Source: DASRAA01 sp963814165
GTDB taxonomy: Bacteria; Acidobacteriota; Terriglobia; Terriglobales; Acidobacteriaceae
DNA: 64,000 nt
Assembly: GCA_963814165.1 (NCBI GenBank)
Contig: CAWFBW010000009.1
Coordinates: forward strand, 248,001 to 312,000
Direction of reading: 5' to 3'
Made by a program: the position numbers and the translations under genes. The notes beneath the pieces were generated by a model that was given only the letters and a program-made list of their open reading frames with translations, was not told the origin of the DNA and searched no databases. Shown here piece by piece: positions 25,466 to 37,800 of the stretch. The first letter of the stretch is position 1. Every line of letters starts with the position of its first letter.

Positions 25466-26997
25466 CTAGAACCGGTACGTGTACGACGTCGCAACTTGCA
25501 GGTTGCCCTGCGTGACCCAATACTGGGTGGACAGGTTGCTGCCCAGCGGAAACGGCTTTGTGTCAGGGTGGTCCGAAAGATAGCGCACTACGGTGGTACC
25601 CACGTCGAACCGCAGGATGGAGTTGCGCTTCGGGTAGTACTCGAAGACGCCGCCGAGGTCGGTCGGCAAACCGGGTGAGGCTGTTCGGGAGTCATGTTGC
25701 CGCCGCCCTGCATTGCATCCTGGTAGTAAATAAACCCGGGCCGTACCTTGCCGAAGATGCCGAAATGCTGGAAGCGCGCGCCCATCTTGAGACCAAACAG
25801 CCCTTCAATGACCGCCTTTGAGCCTTGCTGGCCGGGCATGAAATTGAGCGTGCTGTCGAGGGCGATGCCGCGGGTGAAGTTGTAGTCGAAGTTGAATCCG
25901 GTGCCCGACAGGTTCTTGCGGCACGCGCCGGTACATTCGCTGCTCAACACCGGGAGGCTGAGATTGCTGTATTGCATGCCGATTTCCCAGCGGTCGACCG
26001 GGGGACGTAGATCGGGAGTCGGCTGCTTCTGCATCCGGGGAGGCGTGTAGGCGACAAAATTATTTTCCGGAGCAGGCAATTCCCAAGGAAACCTACCGGC
26101 AAAAATCGCGGCAAAGCTGCGGCTGGGTTCGAGAGCCGAGCGCAAGATGCGTCCACCAAGAATGCGGTGGTTCACCGCGATGGGCATGACAATGTATTGA
26201 TCGATCGTGTCTTCGCCGATGATCCATGCGGTGCCGATTAAGGGGGTAACGATGAAGTCGGTCCAGCCGGTATTGGTGGTCGGTGGTTTCGGATACTTGG
26301 GGTTGTTGAGGCACGAGAGATAAACGCCGCAACCGGGAACATAGGTGAAACCGCCCTGGTTGCCGATCGAGGTCTCGCTGACCGGCCCCAGCTCCAGCTG
26401 GGTCGACCAAATCGTCGCCCAACCCATCGCCTTGAGGCGGCTCATCCAATACTGCCGGTTCTTCCCAATCATGACCTGGCTGCGCGGGCTGTTCTGCAGA
26501 AACGTACGCGCGAAAACCGCACCTTCCAGCGGATGGCCAATATCATTCACCACGAAGTCGTCGCCGTCTCCCCAGTTGCTCATGTCGTAGCCCTTGAACG
26601 AGGCGGCATAATCATGCCAGAAGGGTTTATGGGCGACGTTGTAGCGGAGACCGGGATCGAAGGCCACCCGCCAGAGGTGGAAGAACAGGTTCTCGTTGAA
26701 CGTTTGAATGAATGCGCCCTTGAGATTGAACTTCTCTGACTTGACCGGCGTGAAGGAGGGACTGGTGAACGGCATCAGCCCATTCGCCGCCTGTCGGCTG
26801 GAGGATTCCGTTGCAGCAGCCGTCTGCGAGGGGCTGTCGGGGAGCGCCGTTGCCACGGCACCGTCGTCGGAATCGGCGCTGCTTGCCGTGAAGGAAGCAG
26901 GCGCAACGGCTCCGTCCGAGTCAACTGACTGGGCCGCGAGTCCAACCGCACTCAAAATGTACAAAGACTGCAATCCACCACAGAACGCGCAAGACAC
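25466..26997 (-). CDS. Outer-membrane beta-barrel-like protein, DUF3943-like (one frameshift)
   Basis: Read with one frameshift near 25672, the gene encodes about 510 residues. It has a GTG start, a short export segment, a low-complexity Ala/Ser/Asp stretch (about 25-70), and a conserved body with FFHLWRVAFDPGLRYNVAHK, DDFVVNDIGHPLEGAVFART and RILGGRILRSALEPSRSF. A beta-strand-rich end finishes in SYTYRF, the aromatic last residue typical of outer-membrane proteins. The first 430 or so codons are in one frame; the last 67 (25466-25669) are in another, and one added T in a GGTTTGCC tract would join them. The HPLxGAxxxR block resembles DUF3943-type envelope proteins. Function unknown. Confidence 0.72.
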
Positions 26998-27171
26998 AAC
27001 TGCACATCCTGGGTGTGCTCGACCCTAAAGACACAAAGCTCCCATCGCAGTTCAGCACCCGGGGGGATATTCATCATGTTATCGGAACTTTGCCCTGCGA
27101 GTCCAACAAAACAAGCGGTTTGTGACGAAATACAAGTGGAAAACAGGGGCCGGGAAGTCGGGCTGATAACA

Positions 27172-27183
27172 GCACAATTGTGC
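27172..27183. promoter_or_regulatory. 12-bp perfect palindrome, possible operator
   Basis: GCACAATTGTGC is a perfect 12-base palindrome about 175 bases upstream of the outer-membrane protein start and about 70 bases beyond the M20 peptidase stop. No regulator gene is adjacent, so the role is a guess. Confidence 0.3.
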
Positions 27184-27194
27184 GGCACACGACA

Positions 27195-27232
27195 CACACC
27201 AACGCGGAAATGTGGTAAGCGGCGTTGGTGTG
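27195..27232 (-). terminator. 11-bp inverted repeat after the M20 peptidase gene
   Basis: CACACCAACGC and GCGTTGGTGTG pair perfectly around a 16-base loop, 20 bases after the stop of the minus-strand peptidase gene. There is no T-tract, so it may be a transcript-stabilising hairpin or a weak terminator. Confidence 0.45.
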
Positions 27233-27251
27233 CGAAGGCGCGTCTGAGCTA

Positions 27252-28632
27252 TTACTTCCCCAGGATCTCGAAGAAGCGAACGATGGACTCAATTCCGCGA
27301 TAGAAGTTCGGGATGTGGAACTTCTCGTTCGGGGCATGGAGATTGTCGTCAGGAAGTCCCATGCCCATCATGATGCTGGGAATCTTCAGGTCCTTGTCGA
27401 ATTGCGTGACGATCGGAATCGAGCCGCCCGAGCGGATGTACACCGTGTCGCGTCCAAAGACCTCGTGCATGGCTTCGACCGAGGCCCGAGCGTACGGATT
27501 ATCGGTGTTCACTACGCATGCTGGCCCCTTGCTATGGACCTTGATCGTCGACGAAATCCCCTTGGGCGTGATCTTGGCGACATAGTCCGTGAACTTCTTG
27601 AGGATGTCGTCGGCGTCCTGATTGGGTACCAGGCGCATCGAAACTTTCGCTGATCCTTTGGCAGGGATGACCGTCTTGGCGCCGGGAGCGATGAAGCCTC
27701 CGACGATGCCATGCACTTCCAGCGTCGGACGCGCCCAGGTTCGATATAGCACGGAGTATCCGGGTTCGCCGGTGAGCACGTCCGAGCCGACTTCGGCTTT
27801 GCGGTATTCCTCTTCATCGAAGGGCAGGCTGGCCCAGGCTTTCAGTTCGTCGTCGGTGGGGGCCTTGCACGTCATCGTAGAAGCCGGGGATGAGGACCTT
27901 GCCGTCGGCGTCTTTCAATTTGCTGAGGATTTCCACCAGCCCGAAGATCGCGTTCGGCGCCGCTCCGCCATACACGCCGGAGTGAAGGTCAACCTTCGCT
28001 CCGCGGGCTTCGATTTCGGTGTAGAGCAGGCCGCGCAGTCCGACGCAGAGCGTGGGAATGTTAGGCGCGAACAGTTCGGTGTCGGTCACAAGCGCGAAGT
28101 CAGACTTCAGCTTCTCGGAGGTGGCGTTGGCCTTCACATAGGCTTCGATGGCTTCTCCCCCGACTTCTTCTTCGCCTTCGATCAGGACGCGAACATTGAT
28201 GGGAAGCTTGCCGCCATTGGCCTTGAAGAGAGACTCGAAGGCCTTCAGCTGCATCCAGAGCTGGCCTTTGTCGTCCACCGCGCCGCGGGCATAGATGTTG
28301 TCGTTGCGCTCCGTAGGCTCGAACGCGGGCGTGATCCATTCGTCGAGCGGCTCGGCGGGCTGGACGTCATAATGCGCGTAGCAGAGCGCCGTGGGCTTGC
28401 CGGCGGCATGCAGCCAGTCGGCGTAAACCAGCGGATGGCCGGAGGTCGGAATGATTTCGACGTGCTCGAAGCCGATGCGCTTCAGGTCGTTGGCGACCAT
28501 GTCAGCGGCCTTGAGAATGTCGGGCTTGTGCTCTTCGGCGGTGCTGACGCTGGGGATGCGGAGGAGGTCTTTGAGCTCTTCAAGAAAGCGCTTCTGATTT
28601 TCGCGGGCGTAGGTAATCGCTGCGGATGACAT
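27252..28632 (-). CDS. M20 family dipeptidase (one frameshift)
   Basis: Two overlapping frames (27814-28632 and 27252-27875) join into one protein of about 459 residues, the usual length of M20 dipeptidases. N-terminal motifs: CYAHYDVQP (metal His and Asp), RGAVDDKGQLW (bridging Asp), EGEEEVGGE (catalytic and metal Glu) and LHSGVYGG (dimerisation/substrate His). The C-terminal part has SMRLVPNQ, RSGGSIPIV and NLHAPNEKFHI (metal His). Joining needs removal of one base around 27865 (GTGCAAGGC read as GTGAAGGC). The family cleaves dipeptides or acylated amino acids in the cytoplasm. The break is probably a sequence error because both halves are conserved. Confidence 0.85.
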
Positions 28633-28817
28633 AGGAAAACTCCTTGTAGATGAGGCGAACGGAGAAGTATAGCGCAGGGCTGGCGCCTCGTGCCCTGCAT
28701 GCGGTTCCGCCGCAACTTTCGTTCGGCAGAGATTGGTGGTAGGTTCGTCTCACCGAAGCAAACTCTCCTGACAGGTTCCAGCTGCGTAAACTCTATGAGG
28801 AGAGGTGCGGGCCAGTC

Positions 28818-30217
28818 ATGACAACCAACGGCAATAATTCGTACGACCTGGTAGTGATCGGCAGCGGGCCAGCGGGGCAGAAGGCCGCCATCTGCGCGGC
28901 CAAGATGCGCAAGAAAGTTGCGGTGATCGAGCGCAAACGCTCGATCGGCGGCGTCTGCGTCAATACCGGTACCATCCCGAGCAAGACTTTTCGCGAGGCA
29001 GTGCTGTACTTGAGCGGGCTGCAGCAGCGGAGCTTTTACGGCCGCGGCTACGCGGTGAAAGACCAGATTTTGATGCACGACCTGGTGTTTCGCTCCGATG
29101 CCGTGATGGCGCGCGAGATCGAGGTCATCAAGTCGCAGTTGCGGCGAAATCGGGTGACGGTGATCGAGGGGAGCGCGAAGTTCGTGGCCGACCACAAGAT
29201 CGAGGTCGAGAATGAACTGGGATCGACGACGGTACACGGCGATTACTTTGTGATTGCGTGCGGTACGCGGCCGGCACATGACGAGCAAATTCCGATTGAC
29301 GGGAAGAGGATTTTCGACTCGGACCAGGTACACGATTTGCCGGAGCTGCCGCGCGAGCTGATCGTGGTGGGGGCGGGGATTATCGGTCTGGAATATGCGT
29401 CGATGTTCGCGGCGCTGGGAGTGAAGGTTACGCTGCTGGACCAGCGGCCGCTGATTCTGGAGTTTGCCGACCGCGAAATTGTGGAGAGCTTGTGCTTCCA
29501 GCTGCGGCAGTTGGGAACGGTGTTTCGGCTGGGCGAGAAAGTGGTTTCGGTGGGCTTCGATGAGGAACGCGACCGGGTGTTCGCCAAGCTGGAGAGCGGC
29601 AAGACGGTGCATGGGCAGGCGCTGCTCTATGCGGTGGGCCGGCGGGCCAACAGCGATCAGTTGAACCTGGGGGCGATCGGGCTCCATGCCGACGAGCGCG
29701 GCAAACTGAAGGTGGATCGAGCACTTTCAGACGGAGGTGCCGTATGTGTACGCGGCGGGGGACGTGATCGGATTTCCGGCGCTGGCGAGCACGTCGATGG
29801 AGCAGGGAAGATTGGCGAGCTGCAACATTTTTGGCGCGGCCACGGCGATTCCGCAGAACCTGATTCCGTATGGCGTGTACACGATTCCGGAGATTTCGAT
29901 GGTGGGCGCGACCGAGGAGCAACTGACGCAGGCAGAAGATTCCCTATGAAGTCGGGATCGCCCGCTATGCCGAACTGGCCAAGGGGCAGATGCTGGGCGA
30001 TGATCAGGGATTCCTGAAACTGATTTTCGATCCTTCGTCGCTCAAACTATTGGGTGTGCATATCATCGGCGACCGCGCCGCGGAGATCGTACACATCGGA
30101 CAGGCGGTGCTGGCGCTGGGCGGGACGATCGAGTATTTCCGGGATACGGTGTTCAACTATCCGACCCTGGCGGAGGCGTTCAAGGTGGCCGCGCTGGACG
30201 GGTTGAACAAGCTGTAA
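28818..30217 (+). CDS. sthA: Si-specific NAD(P)(+) transhydrogenase (two frameshifts)
   Basis: Read through two frameshifts (near 29720 and 29938) this is a protein of about 466 residues, the expected length for soluble transhydrogenase. It has the FAD motif VVIGSGPAGQKAA (about 11-23), GGVCVNTGTIPSKTFRE in which the usual redox CxxxxC has lost its second Cys (typical of SthA), the NAD motif VVGAGIIGLEYASMFA, and YAVGRRANSD. YVYAAGDVIGFPALASTSMEQGR then appears in the second frame, and the dimerisation domain (GVHIIGDRAAEIVHIGQ) in the third. It moves hydride between NADPH and NAD+. Each break is explained by one extra base. Confidence 0.87.
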
Positions 30218-30241
30218 AGACCAGTTGTCAGTAGTCGGTTG

Positions 30242-31023
30242 TCAGTGCTGTGCCAGCGCCTGATCGATGGCTTTCTGCGCCAGCGGGGCCATGATGGCGA
30301 AGCCCTTGTCGTTGGGGTGGAGGCCGTCTTCGGCGAGGTCGGCTTTCAGCATCCCTTTGTCGTCCACCATGGCGCTGAAGTAGTCGAGATAGATGCAGTC
30401 GTGGCGGGTGCAATAGTCCTTGATCCACTGGTTCAGTTCCAGAATTTGTGCGGGCGGGCGCAGTGGAAAGAAAAGTTTTGAGCGCTCGGTGTAGTTGTTA
30501 ACTGGAGTCACGGAAGACAGCACTACCCGAATGTCGTGCACGCGGGCAAGTCTCGGTCATGGTCTTCATGTTGGCTTCGATTTCTTCGAGCGTCATCGGG
30601 CCGGTGTTCCCCGCGATATCGTTGGTGCCGGCGAGGATGACAACCACTTTGGGATCGAGGTCGATAACGTCAGGACGGAAACGAATCAGCATCTGAGGCG
30701 TGGTTTGTCCGCCGATGCCGCGATTGATGTAGGGCTTGCCGGGGAAAGATTTGTCGAGCTTCCAGATGTCGGTGATGGAGTCGCCCATGAAAACAACCCG
30801 GTCCTCATTTGCGTTGGTCAGGCCGAGCTTGGCGTTGGCTTCGCGATAACGCCCGAGGTTGCCGAAGTCGTTCATCCAGAGTGGAATCAGGCCCTCGCGA
30901 TATTGCTCGAGGTTCCGAACAGCTTCGACGGCGTCGTCGGGATTGCTGGGCGAGGGCGAACGATGCGAAGAGGAGCGCGGCGAGGAAGGTGAGAAGGATT
31001 TTGCGGAGCATAAGCAGGAACAT
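30242..31023 (-). CDS. Secreted SGNH/GDSL-type hydrolase (frameshifted)
   Basis: Three frames combine into a protein of about 260 residues. A signal peptide (LLTFLAALLFASFALA, from 31008) is in one frame. The catalytic core VVFMGDSITDIW (nucleophile Ser), NRGIGGQTTPQML and ILAGTNDIAGNTG are in a second (30498-31085). SSVTPVNNY and the DGLHPNDKGFAIMAP catalytic Asp-His block are in a third (30242-30541). Breaks lie near 30945 and 30540. The block order is that of SGNH esterases/acylhydrolases. Given the signal peptide it probably deacetylates or de-esterifies glycans outside the cytoplasm. The small gene at 31167 is divergent from it. Confidence 0.8.
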
Positions 31024-31166
31024 ATCACCGTGCCTCCTTGGATGTCAGCGTTGACGATGTACGAACGACAGGTGACGCAGGACACGAGGCCGGGGGTTGC
31101 CCGTCATAGCCGCTGGTGTCGAACTAGCGCAAAGTAACCAGTAGCAAATTGCGCTAAGAGGTTGCG

Positions 31167-31470
31167 ATGGACATTGGGGAATTTCGTGGTTCGCTGAAAG
31201 ATGAGAAGCCGCCCGAGGGATTCAGCGCTGCGCTGGAAGCTCTCTGGTGGGACGGCAAAGGGAGCTGGGAAAAGGCGCATGAAGCCGCCCAGCGCGACGA
31301 AGGCGCCGGATGGCTCGTGGGTACATGCCTATCTGCATCGCAAGGGAGGCGATTTGCCCAACGCCAAGTACTGGTACCGCAGGGCCGACCGGGCAGCGGG
31401 GTATGGGGACTTCGGGCGCGAGTGGGAATCGATCGTGACTTGGCTGTTGAGGAAGAACAGTAGTCAGTGA
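31167..31470 (+). CDS. Small conserved protein, about 100 residues (one frameshift)
   Basis: The N-terminal frame gives MDIGEFRGSLKDEKPPEGFS, ALWWDGKGSWEKAHEAAQRDEG; the other frame continues GSWVHAYLHRKGGDLPNAKY and WYRRADR. Together they match a widespread small family of unknown function in which a WDxAHxxxQ helix is followed by WVHAYLHRxxGDxxNAxYWYxxA. The join lies near 31305 and needs one base change. A ribosome-binding site (AAGAGG) precedes the ATG. It is probably cytoplasmic; no function is known to me. Confidence 0.65.
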
Positions 31471-31585
31471 CGAGTGGATAGTGGCTAGTGAAACCACTAT
31501 GCCAATGGAGACATGATTCACTCCACCCTTTCGCAGAGAACGCGAAAGGATGGGGTACCCAAGATTTCGTTGATTCCGGCCGGTT

Positions 31586-34500
31586 CTATTCTTCGTCTTT
31601 GTTCGTGGTGATGCCTTCAGACATCGGGAGTTGCCCGGCCACCTGCGGCAGGGCAGTTATGCCGAGTTGCGACTTCAACTGCGGCACTTCAGTCTTCTGA
31701 AATTCTTCCCACTGTTTCTGCAGGTTTTGCGTTGACTGCGTCAGTACCGGAACCGCTTTCGCGGCTTGCGGCGTGGGCGCGACGTCAACGTCCTGCATCA
31801 CCATGAACATCTCAAACAGACTGCCTCGAACGCTGGAGAGCGTGGGGGCTTGCTGCGTGCCGCGGCGTCGGCGTCGGCCTTCGGCCCCGGCGAACGCGTC
31901 GAGCTTTTGTGAGAAGGCGTCGAGTTTGGCAGCGTCGGCTGGGGATTTCTCGCGCTGGGCCTTGATCTGGGCGCGAAGCTGCTCGACCTGATCGTTGATA
32001 GGCTGAAGAGCAAGGAGGTTCTGGTACACCTGCTGCGAGAGATTGAATTGCTGCTGCAGGTCGGCGGTCGAAGTCTTCACGCGCGGATCCATCGTGATGG
32101 TCAGATCCTGCGTGTACTTCTGCCCGTCGGCGGTGAGCACGACTTTGTACTTGCCGGGCATCGCCCAGGGCGAAGTCGCGACCGGCGCAGTGTTCTTGTA
32201 AATGGCGGCGATGGGATACTCGGGCTTGATGCCCGGCACCGGTGCGTAGTGCAGGTCCCAGATGAAGCGATGGAAGCCCGCCTGGTTGCTGAGATGCTGC
32301 GGCGGCCGAACCCAATAGGTTGGGATGGCAAGTTCCGGGTCGGGAGCCGGAACAGGATCGGAGCTCGAATAAGCGCGCACGAGTTTGCCGGCGCTGTCGA
32401 AGACCTCGAGTTTCACGTCGCCTGAAGCTCCGGCGCCGAGATAGTAGTTGAGGATGGCGCCGTCGGGCGGGTTCTGTCCTGCAGGCTCATCGGGCGGCAG
32501 CGGCGTGTCGGTCCACATGTCCCAATGCACGCGATAAGCGAGCTCGGGCTCGAACAGGTAGCGCGTTGCCGGCGAGCGACTTTGTCGTCGATCTGGCGCA
32601 GCGGAGTGATGTCGTCGAGGATCCAGAAGCCGCGGCCGTGGGTGGCGATGGCGAGGTCGTTGTCCTTCACGATGACATCGCGAACGGACGATGCCGGCAG
32701 GTTGAGGCGCAGCGACTGCCAGTGGTCGCCGTCGTCGAACGAGACATAGACGGTGCGCTCGGTTCCGGCGAAGAGCAGGCCCTTGCGCTTGGGGTCTTCG
32801 CGAACGGCGTTGACGTTTTCGTTGTCAGGAATGCCGGTGACGATCTCGGTCCAGGTCTTGCCGCCGTCGCGGGTGCGGAGAATGTGCGGACGCAGGTCGT
32901 CGAGGCGGAGGGTATTGATGGCCGCGTAGGCGGTGTTGGGGTCGGTGTGGCTGGCTTCGAGGATCGAGACCTTCTGCCACGCGGTCAGAGTCGGCGGCGT
33001 GACGTTGTTCCAGTTCTTGCCGCCATCGGTGGTGAGCCAGAGGAGTCCGTCGTCGGTGCCGGCCCAGATGCGGTTGATGTCGAGCGGCGAAGGCGCGAGG
33101 GCATAAATGACACCGCGCTGCGTGGGCTTCACTTCGCTGGCGAAGATGCCGACGCTGGCGGGAACGTCCCAGGTCTTGCGGGTGAGGTCGGGGCTGATCT
33201 GCTTCCAGGAGCGGCCGCCGTCGCGGGTGGTCCAGAGAGTGTTGGCGGCGAAATAGAGGAGGTGCGGATCGACGGGCGAGAACATCACCGGCTCGGTGCG
33301 GACGACGCGGAAGTCAGGCGTGCGCAGAGCCAGCGGCATGATGTACTGCGCCTGTCCCGGTGCGGCGATCCCAGCGCGTGAGCTTGCCGCCGTAAACGAT
33401 GTCGGGATCGAGCGGGTCGGGCGCGGCGTAGCCGTATTCTTCCAGCGCAACGGGCTGCCAATCGCGGAAGGTGATGTCGCCGTAGTTGCCGCGGCTGGAG
33501 ATGCAGGCGGAGCCGCTTTCCTGCTGTCCGCTGCAGAGGCGGTAGGGAAAGGCGTTGTCGGCGGCAACGTGGTACATCTGCGCGGTGGGCTGGTTGTACC
33601 AGGAGCTCCAGGATTGGCCGCCGTTGACGGTGACGATCGCGCCCTGGTCGCTGGTGATGAGGATGATGTTGGGATCGTTGGGATTGATCCAGATGTTCTG
33701 GTAGTCGTCGCCGCCGGGCGCGCCGCGGAAGCCGGTCCAGGTCTTGCCGCCGTCGGTGGACTTCCAGGTGACGGTGGAGGTCATGTAAACGACGTCGGGA
33801 GTTCTTGGGGTCGATGCATGGGCACGGGCAGGTCGCCGCCGCCGATGCGGCCCTTGGGACGAGGGTCGGTGGTGACGGTGTGCCAGGTGGCTCCGGCGTC
33901 GGAGGAGGCGTAGAGGTCAACAGTCTCTTTGTACGCGACCGAGGCGAAGAGGCGCTTGGGATCGCTGGTGGAGACGCTGACGTAGGCCTGCACGATGCCT
34001 TCGGGCAGTCCGCCGGCGAGCTGGTTCCAGGTGGTGCCGCCGTCGGTGGATTTGAAGATGCCGCCGCCGGTGCCGTTCCATGCGCCGTTCTCCCAGGGCC
34101 CTTCGCGGGCCTCCCACAATGTGGCATAGACGGTGTTGGGGTCGGAGGGGTCGAGGGTGACGCCGGCAGCGCCGATGTTTTCGTTCTTGTAGAGGACCTT
34201 CTCGAAGGTCTTGGCGCCGTCAGTGGAGCGATAGATGCCGCGCTCGGGGTTGGGGCCGTAGGGATGTCCGGCGACCGCGACAAAGAGGCGGTCGGGATTG
34301 CGGGGATCGACGGCCATCTGGGAAATTTGCTGGCCGTCGCGCAGGCCAAGATGCGTCCAGGTCTTGCCCGCATCGGTGGATTTGTAGATGCCGTCACCGA
34401 CAGAGAGATCGGGGCGATGCAGGCCTTCGCCGCTGCCGACGTAAATGATGTTCGGGTCGGAGGGCGCGACGACGAGGGCGCCGATGGAGCCGGTGGGCTG

Positions 34501-34753
34501 ATCGTCGAAGATCGGCTGCCAGGTGCGGCCGTAGTCGGTGGACTTCCAGACGCCGCCGTTGACTACGCCGATGTAGAAGACGTTGGGCTGGCTGGGGACG
34601 CCGCTGCAGGGCGCGCGTGCGGCCTCCGCGGTAGGGGCCGACGTTGCGCCAGCGCATTTCGGTGAGCGCCTTGGTGTCAACGTTCTGGGTCTGGGCTTGG
34701 AGGACGACGGGTACAGCAAGCAAAAGGCAGAGGAGAGGGAATTTTGCGCGCAT
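31586..34753 (-). CDS. Sortilin/VPS10-like BNR-repeat 'glycosyl hydrolase', secreted (several frameshifts)
   Basis: Five frame segments line up to about 1,055 residues, the usual size of this family. Order: a signal peptide and MRWRNVGPYRGGR (to about 34615); BNR repeats such as GGVWKSTDYGRTW, DGIYKSTDAGKTW and RGIYRSTDGAKTF (to about 33815); a propeller part with STDGGKTWTGFRGAPGGDDY (to about 33360); SVDP-like HLLYFAANTLWTTRDGGRSW to WILDDITPLRQI (to about 32570); and a C-terminal Ig-like and helical part. Beta-propellers of this type are found in secreted Acidobacteria proteins annotated as glycosyl hydrolases without demonstrated activity. A paralog lies divergently beside it. Breaks are single-base changes with conserved sequence on both sides. 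Confidence 0.78.
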
Positions 34754-34896
34754 GGGCATCCTAAGATTGATTCGTGAATCCGCAATCGCCAAGAGCGGGC
34801 AAATGCGGGCTACAGATGGGTCTGGGTAAGCTGCCGAATCACGTCGAAGTGTAGTCTAAATGAACACCAACTGCAGTGGAGAGGAACTTGGGTCTG

Positions 34897-37800
34897 ATGG
34901 AACAAAAGTTGCGGAGCGTTCTCGGCAGTACTTCTAGTTGTGATGACGGCGGCGGCGATGCTGGGGCCAGTCGGTTCCACCGGCATTGTTTAGCGGCATG
35001 AAGTGGCGGCTGATCGGGCCGTTTCGCGGCGGTCGCGCGGTGGCGGTGTCTGGGGTGCCGGGCGACGGCGACCACCTACTTCTTTGGTTCCGTGGACGGC
35101 GGCGTGTGGAAGACCAGCAACGCCGGAGTGACTTGGGAGCCGCTGTTCGATGCGCAGCCGATCGCGTCGATTGGAGCGCTGGCGGTGGCGCCGTCGAATC
35201 CGCTAGGTGATTTACGCCGGCACAGGCGAGTCGGACATTCGCAGCGATCTGGCGTCGGGCGATGGCGTGTACAAGTCTACCGACGGCGGGAAGACGTGGA
35301 CGCAATGTAGGACTGCGCGAGACGCGGCAGATCAGCCGCATCGTGGTCGATCCGAAGAATGCGGACGTGGTGTACGTGGGAGCGCTGGGCCATGCGTACG
35401 GACCGAATCCGGAGCGCGGTGTGTACAAGTCCACTGACGGCGGCAAAACGTGGTCGCATGTGCTGGACCAAGGGCCGGAGATCGGCGTCAGCGATTTGGC
35501 GATAGCGGCAGGAAATCCGGCGACGCTTGTTTGCAGGCACGTGGAAGGCGCACCGTCCGCCGTGGAGCACGTACGCGCCAATCGAAGGGCGGAAGAGCGG
35601 GCTGTTCCGCACTACCGACGGCGGAGCGAACTGGACGCAGATCAAAGGCAACGGATTGCCCGAGGGCGAATGGGGGCGGGTGGGGGTAGCCGTGTCGGCT
35701 GACGGGCGGCGGGTGTATGCGCTGATCAGTGCAGCGAAGAGAGCCGGCCGACAAGATATCAGGGCTGTATCGCTCCGATGACGGCGGAAATACCTGGGTG
35801 CTGGCGAACAACGATAAGCGGCTGACCAGTCGAGGATGGTATTTCAACCAGCCGACTATTGATCCCAACAATCCGGACGTGGTTTACGTGCCCAACGTGG
35901 CGCTGTACCGGTTGGACGAAGGCGGCAAGAAGCTAAGCATCGTTCGCGGAGCGCCGGGCGGGGACGACTATCACCAGTTGTGGATCGATCCGGCGAATTC
36001 GTCGCGGATGGTGCTGGGTACGGACCAGGGCACGAGCGTGAGCGTGGATGGCGGCGCGACATGGTCGTCGTGGTTCAACCAGCCGATTGGGCAGTTCTAT
36101 CACGTGACGACGGACAACGGTTTTCCGTACGCCGTGTACGGCGCGCAACAGGACAGCGGCAGCGCCGGGGTGTATAGCCGGACCGACCACGGGGTGATCG
36201 CGCCGATGGACTGGTTCCTGATAGGAGGCGGGGAGAGCGGCTGGATCGTGGTGGATCCCGGACGACCAGAACATTCTTTACGTGACCAGCGCCTACGGAG
36301 GGGTTTCGCGGTTCGACCGGCGGACGTCGTTGAGCCAGGACATTGCGCCATGGCCGATGCCGATGTGGGGTACAGAGATCGATGGTCGCAAATATCGTGC
36401 GCCGTGGGCGCCGATGCTGGTGATGTCTCCCGCGGACAACAACGCTTTGTTGCTGGGCACGCAGTACGTGATGAAGACCACGGACGGCGGATTGCATTGG
36501 GAGAAGATCAGCCCAGACCTGACGGGGGCGCAGGCATCGAGCGAGAAGCCGACGAATCCGGTGACAATGCAGAACGCGAAAGAACGCGGTTCGGCGTGGT
36601 GTATTCGATTGCGCCGTCGCCCTTGAAGGCGGACGTGATTTGGGCGGGAAGTGATACGGGACTGGTTCACGTCACGACTGATGGCGGGAAGGACATGGAG
36701 CGACGTCACGCCGAAGGGGCTGGAGCCATGGAGCAAGATCGCGATGATCGAGGCGTCTCACTTCGATTCGGCGGTGGCGTATGCTGCGGTGGACCGGCAC
36801 CGGCTGGATGACCAGGCGCCGTACCTGTACCGCACGAAGGACTACGGGAAGACGTGGCAGCCGATCTTGACCGGAATCGGGGCAAGTGCGTTTCTGAATG
36901 CGATTCGGGAAGACACGCGGCAGCGCGGACTGCTGTTTGCGGGGACGGAGCTGGGCGTGTACGTGTCGTTCGATGACGGTGACCACTGGCAACCGCTGCA
37001 GGCGAACCTGCCGGTAACATCGGTGCGCGACCTGGTGATCCACGGCGATGACCTGGTGATTGCGACGCACGGACGCGCGTTCTGGGTGATGGACGACATC
37101 ACGCCGCTGCGGCAGATCGCAGCAGGAGTCAATGCGGAGAAGCCAAGCTATTTGCGCCAGCAATGGCGGTGCGGGTCGACAACGATTCATTCCTGGGAAG
37201 TCCGTTCCCGCCGGAGGAGCCGCTGGCAAATAATCCGCCGAATGGGGCAGTGATCGACTACTACCTGCCGGCAAAGGCGAGTAAGGTGACGCTGGAAGTC
37301 TTCGACGCCAAGGGCGCGCTGGTGCGGCGGTATTTGAGCGGGACGAAGAAGGCGGAGACGGTGCGTCCGTTGCCGATTGCGGAGCGTTGGATGCCGAAGC
37401 CGGTATCGCTGGAATCGAGCGCGGGAATGCATCGTTTTGTGTGGGACCTGCGGTGGGACGCGTTCGGGACAGAGCGAAGACCTGGAGGAGGACGAATACC
37501 GCGCTCCGCGTGGGCCGCGTGTGGCACCGGGAACGTACCAAGTGAAGCTGTCTGTGGATGGGATGACGATGAGCGAACCGCTGCGAATAACGATGGACCC
37601 GAGATCGAAGGCGACCTCGGCGGAGTTGGAGGAGCAACAGCGGTTGGGGCTGGAAATTTACGGCGAGGTCCGACGCAGCCGTAAGGCTTTTGCGGAGGTC
37701 AAGGCGGCGCAAGCGAGTCTGAAGAAACAGGCGGGGCAACTTGATGGGCACCCACAGCTGCGCGTGCAAGCGGAAAATCTGCTGGCGGCAGTCGGCTCGA

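Noticed and set aside
28482..29687. 401-codon minus frame across the peptidase and transhydrogenase genes
   Set aside because: Antisense of two recognised genes; His/Arg/Gln-rich, typical of an opposite-strand shadow.
33285..34397. 370-codon Pro/Arg/Thr-rich minus frame in the sortilin-like gene
   Set aside because: Low-complexity shadow in a shifted frame of the real propeller protein.
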